In this document: positions 15,951 through 24,844 of the stretch, piece after piece | Position numbering within the stretch: position 1 is the stretch's first letter | Layout: every line of letters begins with the position of its first letter | DNA from: Sphingobacteriaceae bacterium | GTDB lineage: Bacteria > Bacteroidota > Bacteroidia > UBA7662 | Direction: 5' to 3' | Length of the DNA stretch: 33,546 nucleotides | Assembly (NCBI GenBank): GCA_030682795.1 | Contig: JAUXNJ010000011.1 | Span: 1-33,546, forward strand | Program-made: the position numbers and the translations under genes | The notes under the pieces: model-generated | What the model saw: the letters and a program-made list of their open reading frames with translations, nothing else | Databases searched by the model: none | Told to the model about the DNA's origin: nothing

Positions 15951-18900
15951 ATGACGAAACGTTTAAGTTTACTAATAGTAAGTGTGCTGTGGGCAGTTGC
16001 TGCCTATGCTCAGCCTACCAATTTACCTGCGGGTGTGAGTGCTCGGTTTTTTACCTCTTTTGAAAACCCGAATCCCTTTGATAGTACCACTTCTGTTGGG
16101 GTGCCAGGCTGGCAGTCTAATACAACATATCAATTTCCTGTTGGTTCTGGAGGAAGGTCAGTTGTTGGCCGTTTTGATCCGAGCCAGGGAAACACCCTCA
16201 CCACCGCACCTTTTTCAACTTTGGGACAGTTTAAAGTTTGGTTAGACTTTGCACATATCTGTAAAATCGAATTAAATGACTCCGCCGTAGTTCAGATTTC
16301 GGTGGATGGAGGCATTACTTGGCAGCCGCTAACGGGTCAAAATTGCCTTTATTTGGGTGGTTCCGCTGATTTTCGGAATAGCGGGCGTTTTTCTCACTTC
16401 AGTTATCCTGCTGATTGGGCCCCTGCAACTTTGTTGACCATTCCCACAGCTACCTGGTGGAAACAAGAGCGGTTCGACATCACCAACATCGCCAGCAACC
16501 AAGCGGATGTTCGCATTCGATTTAGAATGAGGGACAATAATAACAATGGTATGGGCAATCCATTACCTGGTGGTTTTGGTTGGATCTTAGACAGCGTATT
16601 AGTGACGTCCGCCTTTTCTGAAATCATACCACCAATCATTACACATACTCCTCTTACAGGTCTACAATTCAATATTGGTCAAAACATTAGTGCAACCGTG
16701 CGTGATAGTTTTGGTTGCGATTCATCGGGTGTTTTAGATGCTTGGGTATTCTATAAAATCAATGGTGGAGCACTCGATTCGGCCCAAATGGTTCGTCAGG
16801 GCACCACTTTGACTTGGTCTTTCAACCTCGATACCAGCAGGGTTGTGGATGGTGATACGGTTCAATATTATTTACGCGCCCGAGATTCGTCTCCTCGTCA
16901 AAATATCCGTTATTTCCCGAACATGGCAACGCCAGGCGCAACTTTCATAACGTATTTTGCGTCTATTTTTCCTACCATCGCAAACCATACGCCTATTGTC
17001 GGTCAGCAGTTTTCTGCCGGTCCGTTCGTGTTTAGCGCCAACATTTCAGATGCATCGGGTATCGATTCAGCCATTTTGCATTACCGATTCAACAATGGCC
17101 CTTGGCAGTTGCGTCGAATGCCGTTGATCAGTGGCATTTTGTATAGAGACACCCTCCGTCCACTTGACGGTGATACGGTAGATTATTACATCGAGGCCGT
17201 TGATAATTCGATCCGTCGTTTTCGCCGAGCCATACCTGATACAGCTACTTCATGGCGTTTTATTGCATCGGGTAAGCCTACAGTAACGTGGCCAAACAGC
17301 TCTGCGCAATGCGATGTGTTTTTGGGCGCTTTATTTGAACTTGGTCCATTTAACATTGGCGTGAAAGCTGAAGATGGCAGTGGTATTGATACGGTGATGT
17401 TGTATTACCGCGTGAACAGTGGTGCTTTTGACTCGGTGGGCATGGTGCGTAATACGGTCGCGGGTGCCTTCTGTAATTGGATAGGAACCATACCTGCGGT
17501 GAGCGACAGCGATACAGTAGCTTATTATGTGCGCGCCATTGATGCTTCTTCGCGCAGAAATTTCAGGATTGATCCTGATAATGGACAATTCAGACAATTT
17601 GTGGCTTTGGCGGGTATTCGCTTCCCTTATGTAGATGGTTTTGATGCTTCGGATGCGTGGAGGTCGTTTATTGCTAGCGGTACGAACCTAAATAATCCGG
17701 TTACTGTGCCAGGAGGTTGGGTTCGCGGCACACCAGCCAAATCCATCCTCAACAGCGCCCGTTCAGCACCAAATGCCTGGATGCCAGGGCCATTGAATGC
17801 GAACTACGACAACAACGCTTGGTTTATTTTAGAGACCCCAGTGTTTGATTTTGCTACTGCACAAAACGCTACGCTATCGTTTTGGCAGTGGAGAGACATC
17901 AACAATGGTGGGGCCTCTACATCGCCTGGCATTCCAGGCAATGGCGATGGATTTTGGATTGAATACACCACGCAAGTAAATGCTACTGCTCCGGTTTGGA
18001 ATCGTTTGGGGAATGCAAATGCTGCCGATACGAATCAATCGGGTTGGTACAATCGTTCCAACATCAACGGGTTGGCTGGTGCTTTAGGTGGTGCATGGGA
18101 TGGCCAAAGTAACGGCTGGGAACGTTCTGTAAGGAGGTTGATTGAGCCGGCTTTCCAAGGGGCTAATGGTGCTGGACGTATCCGTTTCCGTTTTGTTTTC
18201 CGTTCAAATGCGACCATTCAAGCCAATGGTGTGGCCATCGATGATTTTAGCATTGTGTTGCCTAAGCAGCGCGATTTGGCGGTAACAACCATTGCCAGCA
18301 ATGCGCAAAGCACGCCTATACAGCCGAGCAACAATAACTTCCAGGTGATTGCGGGTGACCCCGTTGTTGTATTTGCTCGCTTGAGAAACTTTGGATTAGC
18401 GGTGTTAGATACCATCGTGCCGATAGTGGTTGAAGTAGGTAGCTATAGAGACACTACTTTTTTAAATACAGGCGCCATTCAGCCCAATGCATTCACCTTT
18501 AATTCACTACGGTTAGATACGATACCTGCTGCACCAGCGCGCTGGTTTACAGTGAAGGTTTATTCTATTTTACCTGGCGACGAAGATCGTCTCAATGATA
18601 CTTTGGAAATTCAGATGTACGGGGTACCGCAGCTCAACGTTCCACACTCAGATAACTTTGATGGGGTTGATAACTGGTTACCGCTTGCAACAGGAACCAA
18701 TCCGATTGTTTGGGAACGGGGTGCACCCACTGGTACACAATTAAGTGCACCAGCATCGGCGCCAAATGTTTGGGCCACTGGACTTACAGGCAATCCTGCC
18801 AGCAATATTTCTGGTTATTTGCTCTCGCCTCTATTTAATTTTAATAACTCCGTTAATACCACCCTTCGCTTCAAAATGAACCGACGTATGCTACCCGGTG

Positions 18901-21674
18901 CTGGTGTGCGCATTTCATTTGCGGATGGTTTGTTTACCAACTGGCAGGTTTTGGGCACAGTAAACGATGCAGCTGGTATCAACTGGTACAATGCGCCTAC
19001 TGCATCGATTGTTGGTGTAACGGCTGCTGCCTGGACTGGCTTGTCGCCTGCTTTCATTCAGCATACCTTAGAATTACCACCTGCCTTCAACTACAGGGCT
19101 GGTAGAGGTGTTCGTTTCCGTTTTGATTTCCAAAACAATCCAACTGGTGGCGGTGAAGGTGTGATTATTGATGACTGGGAGATTTTGCCCCCACCACCTC
19201 GTGAAATTGGTTTGTTAGGTTTTGTAGGTCCGGTTGCTTGTCCTGATAGCGTACGTGCTATTGACACCATTCGGGTGATTATTCGGAATTTTGGTGGAGA
19301 TACTTTATACAGTGTGCCATTCAACTACACCTTTAACAACGGTCCTTTGCAGCTTGCGAATGACTTTATATACAACGATACCATTCCGCCAGCGGCTACC
19401 CGAATTGTGACGATTTTGCCAGGTTTCATTTCTCCACAACCAGCGGCCAATTACGATCTACGTGTGTTTGCGCGCCTATCGAATGATGCCAGAAGGGCAA
19501 ATGATACCATTATGCGCTGTATCAAGACAATCCCGCCGATTGATTTGTTAATGGTGCGGGCCATTTCGCCACCTAACTCTATTTGTTTCCCAAGCGGACC
19601 GCGGGAGGTGAAATTTTTGATTAGAAACATCGGTAATAGTGCATCGAGTACCTTCACTGCGGGATATCGCTTAGATTCTCTTCCTGCCGTAACGCAAACC
19701 GTTAATTTGGTAATTCCGCCCAATGGCTTCGATACCATTACCATGACGGTTCCTGTGAACATTCCCAATGGCACCAGTCGTTTAAGGATGTTTGTGAATG
19801 CCTCTGCTGACCCAGTGCGCAACAATGATACCCTATCGGTACAAATTACAGGTCGTACACCAATTACGCTCACGCATATCGACGATTTTGAGCGCAATAC
19901 GCCTTTGCAGTACTGTTTGTTTTCGGGCATCAATGCACGCTTGGAGATACGTGATAATCTGGTACCTTTTTCGAATAACCCAAGCGGCAAAGTCCTATTT
20001 ATGGGTTCTTTTGCGGCGGGCACATCCTTCAATGTTAATATCCCTACTAATCCATGGGTAGATACTTGGAATGGCCCATGGCTCTCAACGGTAGCTTTCC
20101 CGGTAGAGACTTCGAATCGCGACAGTATTCGCATCCGTTTCCGTTTATTGCAAATTGCTGGTAGCAATAATCCTGGCGATCGTATTTCCTTGTTCCGTGT
20201 GGTGGCCAATGGTCGTCAAATAGGTGCAACGTTGCAACCGATTGCAGCTACGCCTGCTAACCATCCGTATGTGCAATACGACTTGCGCTTAGATACCGTG
20301 TACAATGCGGGTGAACCACTCTTGATTGAGTTTCAGTCGAAAACACGCTACACTTTATCTACCACCGGTGCACAACGTAATGGTAATTTGGTTGACGATG
20401 TGATTATTTACAATGCGATGCCGAATGGTGCAGAGGTTATGGAAGTTTCTTATACGCCTCCATTCCCAAGTGCTAATACGCCAGTAACTGCATTGGCACG
20501 TATTCGCAACAACGGAACCAATGTTTTGAATACCGTACAGCTAAACCTGGTGGTGAATGGCACAACCATTCAAACTGTAAACGCGCCATTGAATTTGCCT
20601 TTCATGCGCGACACCTTGTATGCCTTTACTACCACCTTCAACCCACGTTTAGGTTCTAACGACATCTGCGTATTTACTGCCAATCCGAATGGTCAGCCAG
20701 ATGGTTTTCCTTTAGATGATACTGCTTGTACGGAAGCCATCGGTTTCCCGGTGATTAGTAATTTCCCTTATTGTAATGATTTTGACAGTAACTTGCCAGA
20801 ATGGTTAACTCGAAATCCATATACGCTGCGAAATGCCGGAAATTCGTGGCAATTGGGCACGCCAAACAAAGGCTTTATTAATGGTACCGCAAGTGGTCCG
20901 AATGCCTGGTACATTGGGCAAGATAGTTTGTATGGTCCTTATGATAGCTCAGCTCTTTACACGCCAATTTTTGAAGTGGCATCGGGAGAATGTTATCGGA
21001 TCAGCTTCAAGACCAAGTTTTTGGAGGATTTCTGGAACAATGATCCAAATGCGGCTCCTTTATTAGGGGATGGTGGCACATTGGAATATTCTACCGATGG
21101 TGGTGCCAACTTCACCAATTTTGGAAGGCTGGATACCTTTGCTTTTGAGTGGTACAACAACTCGGTGTTCTCGTTACGCGATTTCAACAGTACCCCGAAC
21201 AGTTTAGGGCTCGGCTGGTCGGCTAAATCAGATTCGAGCTGGACGAGTATGCGGCAAATCTTTAATACAACTACCAATACCTTGGTGTTGTTTAGGTTCC
21301 GGCATGGTTCGGATGATGCTTTCCACGGAGAGGGTTTTGCAGTGGATGATTTTTGTTTTGAGATTGTACCTGGTCCTTGCGGTTTGGTAAATGTAGAAGA
21401 AGCCGAAATGGCAGGATTCCAGCTCAAGCAGAATTATCCGAATCCTTTTGCACAACGTACAACGGTGGAGTATGTATTGCCATCCCATGGGGAGGTGAGT
21501 GTGCATGTGAAAGATATGCTCGGACGCACCATATACGATAAACGTGAAGGTTTATTGGGTGAGGGGGTACATCGCACGGAGCTTGACTTGGCGCGCATGG
21601 AAGCGGGTGTGTATTTCTACACAGTAACTTTCAACGGTATGAGTCAAACTAAAAAGATGATTATCAGTAAATAA
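15951..21674 (+). CDS. Giant T9SS-secreted multidomain surface protein
   Basis: A 1907-residue exported protein with no recognised catalytic domain. Residues 1-20 are a signal peptide (ending AAYA before QPTN). Three related Ig-like modules lie at about 226-325, 340-430 and 443-550, each ending in the same strand: GDTVQYYLRARD (301-312), GDTVDYYIEAVD (407-418), SDTVAYYVRAID (520-531). Further on, jelly-roll-like segments beginning with a DxFD motif (DGFDASDAW, DNFDGVDNW, NDFDSNLPEW) and ending in VDDF or IDDW strands alternate with CARDB-like Ig segments. The last 90 residues, with NYPNPFAQRTTVEYVL and AGVYFYTVTFNGMSQTKKMI, are a typical type A T9SS sorting tail, so it is exported through T9SS and probably attached to the cell surface. 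An adhesive or structural role is likely. A terminator follows. Confidence 0.9.
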   Translation: MTKRLSLLIVSVLWAVAAYAQPTNLPAGVSARFFTSFENPNPFDSTTSVGVPGWQSNTTYQFPVGSGGRSVVGRFDPSQGNTLTTAPFSTLGQFKVWLDFAHICKIELNDSAVVQISVDGGITWQPLTGQNCLYLGGSADFRNSGRFSHFSYPADWAPATLLTIPTATWWKQERFDITNIASNQADVRIRFRMRDNNNNGMGNPLPGGFGWILDSVLVTSAFSEIIPPIITHTPLTGLQFNIGQNISATVRDSFGCDSSGVLDAWVFYKINGGALDSAQMVRQGTTLTWSFNLDTSRVVDGDTVQYYLRARDSSPRQNIRYFPNMATPGATFITYFASIFPTIANHTPIVGQQFSAGPFVFSANISDASGIDSAILHYRFNNGPWQLRRMPLISGILYRDTLRPLDGDTVDYYIEAVDNSIRRFRRAIPDTATSWRFIASGKPTVTWPNSSAQCDVFLGALFELGPFNIGVKAEDGSGIDTVMLYYRVNSGAFDSVGMVRNTVAGAFCNWIGTIPAVSDSDTVAYYVRAIDASSRRNFRIDPDNGQFRQFVALAGIRFPYVDGFDASDAWRSFIASGTNLNNPVTVPGGWVRGTPAKSILNSARSAPNAWMPGPLNANYDNNAWFILETPVFDFATAQNATLSFWQWRDINNGGASTSPGIPGNGDGFWIEYTTQVNATAPVWNRLGNANAADTNQSGWYNRSNINGLAGALGGAWDGQSNGWERSVRRLIEPAFQGANGAGRIRFRFVFRSNATIQANGVAIDDFSIVLPKQRDLAVTTIASNAQSTPIQPSNNNFQVIAGDPVVVFARLRNFGLAVLDTIVPIVVEVGSYRDTTFLNTGAIQPNAFTFNSLRLDTIPAAPARWFTVKVYSILPGDEDRLNDTLEIQMYGVPQLNVPHSDNFDGVDNWLPLATGTNPIVWERGAPTGTQLSAPASAPNVWATGLTGNPASNISGYLLSPLFNFNNSVNTTLRFKMNRRMLPGAGVRISFADGLFTNWQVLGTVNDAAGINWYNAPTASIVGVTAAAWTGLSPAFIQHTLELPPAFNYRAGRGVRFRFDFQNNPTGGGEGVIIDDWEILPPPPREIGLLGFVGPVACPDSVRAIDTIRVIIRNFGGDTLYSVPFNYTFNNGPLQLANDFIYNDTIPPAATRIVTILPGFISPQPAANYDLRVFARLSNDARRANDTIMRCIKTIPPIDLLMVRAISPPNSICFPSGPREVKFLIRNIGNSASSTFTAGYRLDSLPAVTQTVNLVIPPNGFDTITMTVPVNIPNGTSRLRMFVNASADPVRNNDTLSVQITGRTPITLTHIDDFERNTPLQYCLFSGINARLEIRDNLVPFSNNPSGKVLFMGSFAAGTSFNVNIPTNPWVDTWNGPWLSTVAFPVETSNRDSIRIRFRLLQIAGSNNPGDRISLFRVVANGRQIGATLQPIAATPANHPYVQYDLRLDTVYNAGEPLLIEFQSKTRYTLSTTGAQRNGNLVDDVIIYNAMPNGAEVMEVSYTPPFPSANTPVTALARIRNNGTNVLNTVQLNLVVNGTTIQTVNAPLNLPFMRDTLYAFTTTFNPRLGSNDICVFTANPNGQPDGFPLDDTACTEAIGFPVISNFPYCNDFDSNLPEWLTRNPYTLRNAGNSWQLGTPNKGFINGTASGPNAWYIGQDSLYGPYDSSALYTPIFEVASGECYRISFKTKFLEDFWNNDPNAAPLLGDGGTLEYSTDGGANFTNFGRLDTFAFEWYNNSVFSLRDFNSTPNSLGLGWSAKSDSSWTSMRQIFNTTTNTLVLFRFRHGSDDAFHGEGFAVDDFCFEIVPGPCGLVNVEEAEMAGFQLKQNYPNPFAQRTTVEYVLPSHGEVSVHVKDMLGRTIYDKREGLLGEGVHRTELDLARMEAGVYFYTVTFNGMSQTKKMIISK

Positions 21675-21687
21675 TTGATTGAAATGC

Positions 21688-21722
21688 AAAAAAAAAGGGT
21701 GGCCAGGGCTACCCTTTTTTTT
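21688..21722 (+). terminator. Terminator after the giant surface protein gene
   Basis: GGGTGGC pairs with GCTACCC (one G-T wobble) around CAGG (21697-21714), flanked by A9 on the left and T8 on the right, so the stem can extend by A-T pairs. It lies about 14 bases after the stop codon. Confidence 0.92.
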
Positions 21723-21732
21723 GTATATTCTT

Positions 21733-21761
21733 TTGAATTGCATTTTACTTGCCTATATTTG
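21733..21761 (+). promoter_or_regulatory. Promoter of the L31 gene (Bacteroidota type)
   Basis: TTG (21733-21735), 18 bases, then TATATTTG (21754-21761), an excellent match to TTG-N(17-19)-TAnnTTTG. The L31 ATG is 46 bases after the -7 box, leaving a leader of about 40 bases that contains a small hairpin at 21776-21793. Confidence 0.75.
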
Positions 21762-21807
21762 CAGTCCGAATAAAAGCATGGCCTAAATCATGCACAAAAA
21801 ATAGATT

Positions 21808-22056
21808 ATGAAAGAAGGAATCCATCCTACTAATTACAGAGTTGTTGTATTCAAGGACATGTCGAATGAATACACCTTTTTAGGTAGATCTACTGCTGAA
21901 ACCCGCGACACGATTGTGTTTGAGGATGGCAAAGAGTATCCATTGATTAAACTGGATATTTCTTACAAGTCACATCCATTTTACACTGGCAAGCAAGTTT
22001 TGGTAGATACTGCTGGTCGCGTTGACAAATTTAACCAGCGTTACAAGAAGAAATAA
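21808..22056 (+). CDS. rpmE: 50S ribosomal protein L31, type B
   Basis: An 82-residue basic protein of the large ribosomal subunit. It begins MKEGIHPTNYRVVVFKDMSN, continues with FLGRST and ends DKFNQRYKKK, matching the longer type B L31. It contains no cysteine, so it is the zinc-independent form; classical L31 has a CxxC zinc site. Bacteria with both forms switch to this one when zinc is scarce; whether a zinc form exists here cannot be told from this window. It is a single-gene unit with its own promoter and terminator. Confidence 0.96.
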   Translation: MKEGIHPTNYRVVVFKDMSNEYTFLGRSTAETRDTIVFEDGKEYPLIKLDISYKSHPFYTGKQVLVDTAGRVDKFNQRYKKK

Positions 22057-22074
22057 GCATTGTGCTTTTAATTA

Positions 22075-22099
22075 GCCCCGCCTTGGCGGGGTTTTTTTA
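22075..22099 (+). terminator. Terminator after the L31 gene
   Basis: CCCCGCC (22076-22082) and GGCGGGG (22085-22091) form a GC-rich stem closed by a minimal loop, followed by T7. It begins about 19 bases after the L31 stop. Confidence 0.92.
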
Positions 22100-22147
22100 T
22101 GCCTTTTGCGGACGATGTCGTATTTTTAGGGTTCAATAAAAAGATTT

Positions 22148-23437
22148 ATGAAGGCTGTTTGGTTTTTGATTGTTGGGTTTGTTTTGAGTGGAAGCGCTGT
22201 GAGGTCGCAAGGGATCGACACTGTAACGGTAATGACCTATAATTTGCTCTATTATGGAGCAAATACGAGTTTTTGCACTACTGGGAACAATAATCTTCAA
22301 ACCAAAAATGGGCATTTACGTACCATCATTAGTCATGTACAGCCCGACATTATAGGCGTGCAGGAGATGGCCAATAATGTGGGCACCACCCTCACCTTTT
22401 TGAATGAGGTTTTAAATTTTGGGGGTGTGAATCGTTGGGCACGTGCCAATTTTATGAATACAACTACCTCTAACATCTTAAGCATTCTTTATTACGATGT
22501 TAACAAGTTTGGTGTGGCGGAGCAGCAGCCTATTCAGACGAGTTTGAGGGACATTATGTATTACCGCCTTTTTTATCGTGAGATACCAGCTGCGGGGGAT
22601 ACCGTGTTTTTAAATGTAGCAGTGATGCATCTAAAGGCGGGCAGTACGGCAGCTGATGTAACGCAGCGGGGCCAGGAAACGCAGGCCATGATGAATTTTT
22701 TTAATACAAGAAATTTGAGGGAGAATCTGATCATTATGGGGGATCTCAATACAAACAGTAGCAATGAGGTGGCTTATGCGAATATGATTAGTCACCCTAA
22801 TGCGAATATTCGTTTGTTAGACCCCGTAAATCGATTGGGTACATGGTGGAACAATGTGGCTTTTGCCGATTTGCATACACAATCTACGCGTGTAACTTCG
22901 GATGGTTGTAAATCGGGAGGGGGAGTAGATGATCGCTATGATCAAATTCTCATTAATGAGTTTGTGCGCGCTGATTCGGCCAGGGTACGTTACCTGCCCG
23001 GGAGCTACAGGACCATTGGGAACGATGGACAGCGTTTTAAGGGAAATCTGAACAGTCCTTTTAATGCTTCAGCGCCATTGAATGTAATAACAGCGCTTTT
23101 TGAAGCCTCCGACCATTTGCCAGTGGTGTTGAGGTTACGTATCAATGCCGGATTTGGGGTACATGTGGCAGAAACCCTTGTTGCTACTTGGGAGTTCAAA
23201 GTGGGTACTTTGGCCAGCGATGTTTTACACTACTTCGGCAGCATGGCTCAGGATGAGCAATTGCAATGGGAGATTGTAAATATGACAGGCCAATTGCAGG
23301 CGCAGGGGGCAATGGAGCTGGCACGAGGCGACTTTAGTGGAACGCTGTCGATACCAACATTACCGGCGGGTATGTATTTAATGCGCTTGCGTGATTTGGC
23401 AGGACAGCAGCGCTTTATTCGTTTTGTGAGGCAGTGA
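22148..23437 (+). CDS. Secreted endonuclease/exonuclease/phosphatase family protein with T9SS tail
   Basis: A 429-residue exported protein with the fold of DNase I-like nucleases and phosphatases. A signal peptide (1-21, ending VRSQ) precedes the domain. The metal and catalytic positions look complete: Asn32 in TYNLLYY, Glu73 in GVQEM, His161 in MHLKAG, Asp199 and Asn201 in GDLNTN, Asp265 in DDRYDQIL, and Asp322-His323 in SDHLPV. Residues about 340-429 form a T9SS sorting tail (WEIVNMTGQLQAQG, then LPAGMYLMRLRDLAGQ). It probably cuts nucleic acid or removes phosphate outside the cell; the substrate cannot be read from sequence. Its last 23 bases overlap the end of engB on the other strand. 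Confidence 0.9.
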   Translation: MKAVWFLIVGFVLSGSAVRSQGIDTVTVMTYNLLYYGANTSFCTTGNNNLQTKNGHLRTIISHVQPDIIGVQEMANNVGTTLTFLNEVLNFGGVNRWARANFMNTTTSNILSILYYDVNKFGVAEQQPIQTSLRDIMYYRLFYREIPAAGDTVFLNVAVMHLKAGSTAADVTQRGQETQAMMNFFNTRNLRENLIIMGDLNTNSSNEVAYANMISHPNANIRLLDPVNRLGTWWNNVAFADLHTQSTRVTSDGCKSGGGVDDRYDQILINEFVRADSARVRYLPGSYRTIGNDGQRFKGNLNSPFNASAPLNVITALFEASDHLPVVLRLRINAGFGVHVAETLVATWEFKVGTLASDVLHYFGSMAQDEQLQWEIVNMTGQLQAQGAMELARGDFSGTLSIPTLPAGMYLMRLRDLAGQQRFIRFVRQ

Positions 23438-24038
23438 TCTGCGCGCGGTAGGTTTCGTTGTTTTCCTTGATGAATTTCAGCATTTCGTCGCGTCCTTGCT
23501 GGTTAACCGAGGAGGTTTGAAAGATGGGAGGGAGCTCAGTCCACCACTTCAACATTTCACGCTTAAAAGCGGCGATGTTGGATTGCACGGTGGAGGCGCC
23601 TAGTTTATCGGCCTTGGTAAATACAAGTACGAAGGGTACTTCCATTTCTCCTAAGAAATTGGCAAATTCAATGTCTGCTTTTTGCGGTTCATGACGGCAA
23701 TCGATGAGCAAAAAGGTATAAAGTAAGTTGGGCCGACCTTTGAAATACTTACGAATCATGAGCTGCCATTTTTCGCGTTCTTTTTTAGATACTTTGGCAT
23801 AGCCATAGCCGGGTAAATCGACGATGTACCAGTTTTTTTGAATCAGAAAGTGGTTTACGGTTTGGGTTTTGCCTGGACTGCCAGATGTTTTGGCTAATTT
23901 TTTTTGTCCGGTCAACATATTAATCAGCGAGGATTTCCCAACGTTAGAGCGGCCTATGAAGGCATATTCGGGCAAAGTGGCCTTGGGCATGTCGCTAACG
24001 AGCACGCTGCTCTTTACAAAAACGGATTCCAAATTCAT
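23415..24038 (-). CDS. engB: Ribosome biogenesis GTP-binding protein EngB (YsxC/YihA)
   Basis: A TRAFAC-class GTPase needed for assembly of the 50S subunit and cell division. From the ATG at 24038 it has 207 residues. The motifs are G1 GRSNVGKSS (29-37), the switch I threonine in GSPGKTQTVNHF, G3 DLPGYGYA, G4 TKAD and a G5-like SSV. All are intact, and the length is normal. The frame is open to a TTG at 24068, but the ATG gives the family N-terminus (MNLESVFVKSS). It is convergent with the secreted nuclease-like gene, overlapping its stop by 23 bases, and divergent from ubiE. No phylum-type promoter was found upstream. Confidence 0.95.
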   Translation of the reverse strand: MNLESVFVKSSVLVSDMPKATLPEYAFIGRSNVGKSSLINMLTGQKKLAKTSGSPGKTQTVNHFLIQKNWYIVDLPGYGYAKVSKKEREKWQLMIRKYFKGRPNLLYTFLLIDCRHEPQKADIEFANFLGEMEVPFVLVFTKADKLGASTVQSNIAAFKREMLKWWTELPPIFQTSSVNQQGRDEMLKFIKENNETYRAQITASQNE

Positions 24039-24090
24039 GCTGTAAAAGTAGGCTTTAAGCTTGGTCAAACAAAGGCGGCTTTCTATTGTC

Positions 24091-24098
24091 TATATTTG
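24091..24098 (+). promoter_or_regulatory. Candidate -7 element of ubiE-porT
   Basis: TATATTTG, identical to the -7 box of the L31 promoter, lies 14 bases before the ubiE ATG at 24113. No TTG is found at the correct distance upstream, so the -33 part is weak. The short leader supports using the ATG at 24113 and not the TTG at 24086. Confidence 0.5.
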
Positions 24099-24112
24099 CA
24101 GAAATATTTGGC

Positions 24113-24844
24113 ATGCAAGAAACGGTAAAACCCTACCCGGGGCAAGATGGAGGTAAGAAGGAGCAGGTAGCTTCAATGTTTGACAGCATTTCACCACGTT
24201 ATGATTTGTTGAATCGTGTTTTATCGCTTGGTATCGATACCATTTGGCGTAAAAAAGCCATTAATTTATTAAAAGCAGATAAGCCGGAACGCATTTTGGA
24301 TGTAGCTACTGGCACGGCTGATTTAGCTATTGAAGCTTTGCGCATTCATCCGAAGCAAGTGGTGGGAGTTGATATTTCGGCGGGTATGCTGGCCATGGGT
24401 GATATTAAGTTGCGTAAGCGGAAGCTGGAAGACCGTATCAAACTGGTTTTAGGTGATTCGGAAGGTTTGCCCTTTGCAGATAATGAGTTTGATGCGGCTA
24501 CGGTGGCTTTTGGAGTTCGTAATTTTGAACATTTGCTGGAGGGCTTGCAGGACATTCAACGGGTATTAAAGCCAGGCGCGAAGTTAGTGGTGCTAGAATT
24601 TTCAAGGCCAAATGCTTTTCCTGTAAAACAGTTGTACAACTTTTATTTTCGTTTCATTTTACCGGTTGTAGGGCGTTTGGTGTCGAAAGACAGTGCTGCT
24701 TATACCTATTTACCGGCTTCGGTGCAGGTTTTTCCGGAGGGTCAAGCATTTTTAGGCTTCATGGAACGTGCTGGATTTGTGAATAATCAAGAGAAAAGAT
24801 TAACTTTCGGCATATGTTCGATTTACGTTGGTCAAAAGGGTTAA
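24113..24844 (+). CDS. ubiE: Demethylmenaquinone methyltransferase UbiE/MenG
   Basis: This SAM-dependent methyltransferase makes the last step of menaquinone synthesis (and of ubiquinone in other bacteria). The 243-residue protein has the UbiE start region VASMFDSISPRYDLLNRVLSL, SAM motif I LDVATGTAD (62-70), the VVGVDISAGML region, and FGVRNFEHLLEGLQDIQRVL, all typical of the family. In this phylum the substrate is most likely demethylmenaquinone, hence also menG. The ATG at 24113 is chosen; a TTG at 24086 would place the -7 box inside the coding region. Its last 31 bases overlap the porT start in another frame, so the two are co-transcribed. Confidence 0.95.
   Translation: MQETVKPYPGQDGGKKEQVASMFDSISPRYDLLNRVLSLGIDTIWRKKAINLLKADKPERILDVATGTADLAIEALRIHPKQVVGVDISAGMLAMGDIKLRKRKLEDRIKLVLGDSEGLPFADNEFDAATVAFGVRNFEHLLEGLQDIQRVLKPGAKLVVLEFSRPNAFPVKQLYNFYFRFILPVVGRLVSKDSAAYTYLPASVQVFPEGQAFLGFMERAGFVNNQEKRLTFGICSIYVGQKG

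Noticed and set aside
19451-20209. 252-codon open frame on the minus strand inside the giant T9SS protein gene
   Set aside because: It is antisense to a continuous, domain-rich coding region, with a basic low-information sequence and no recognisable start context.
24039-24068. Upstream TTG start for engB (24068)
   Set aside because: It adds ten residues absent from the family N-terminus; the ATG at 24038 gives the expected protein.
24086-24112. Upstream TTG start for ubiE (24086)
   Set aside because: It would place the TATATTTG -7 box (24091-24098) within the coding sequence; the ATG at 24113 fits the family start.
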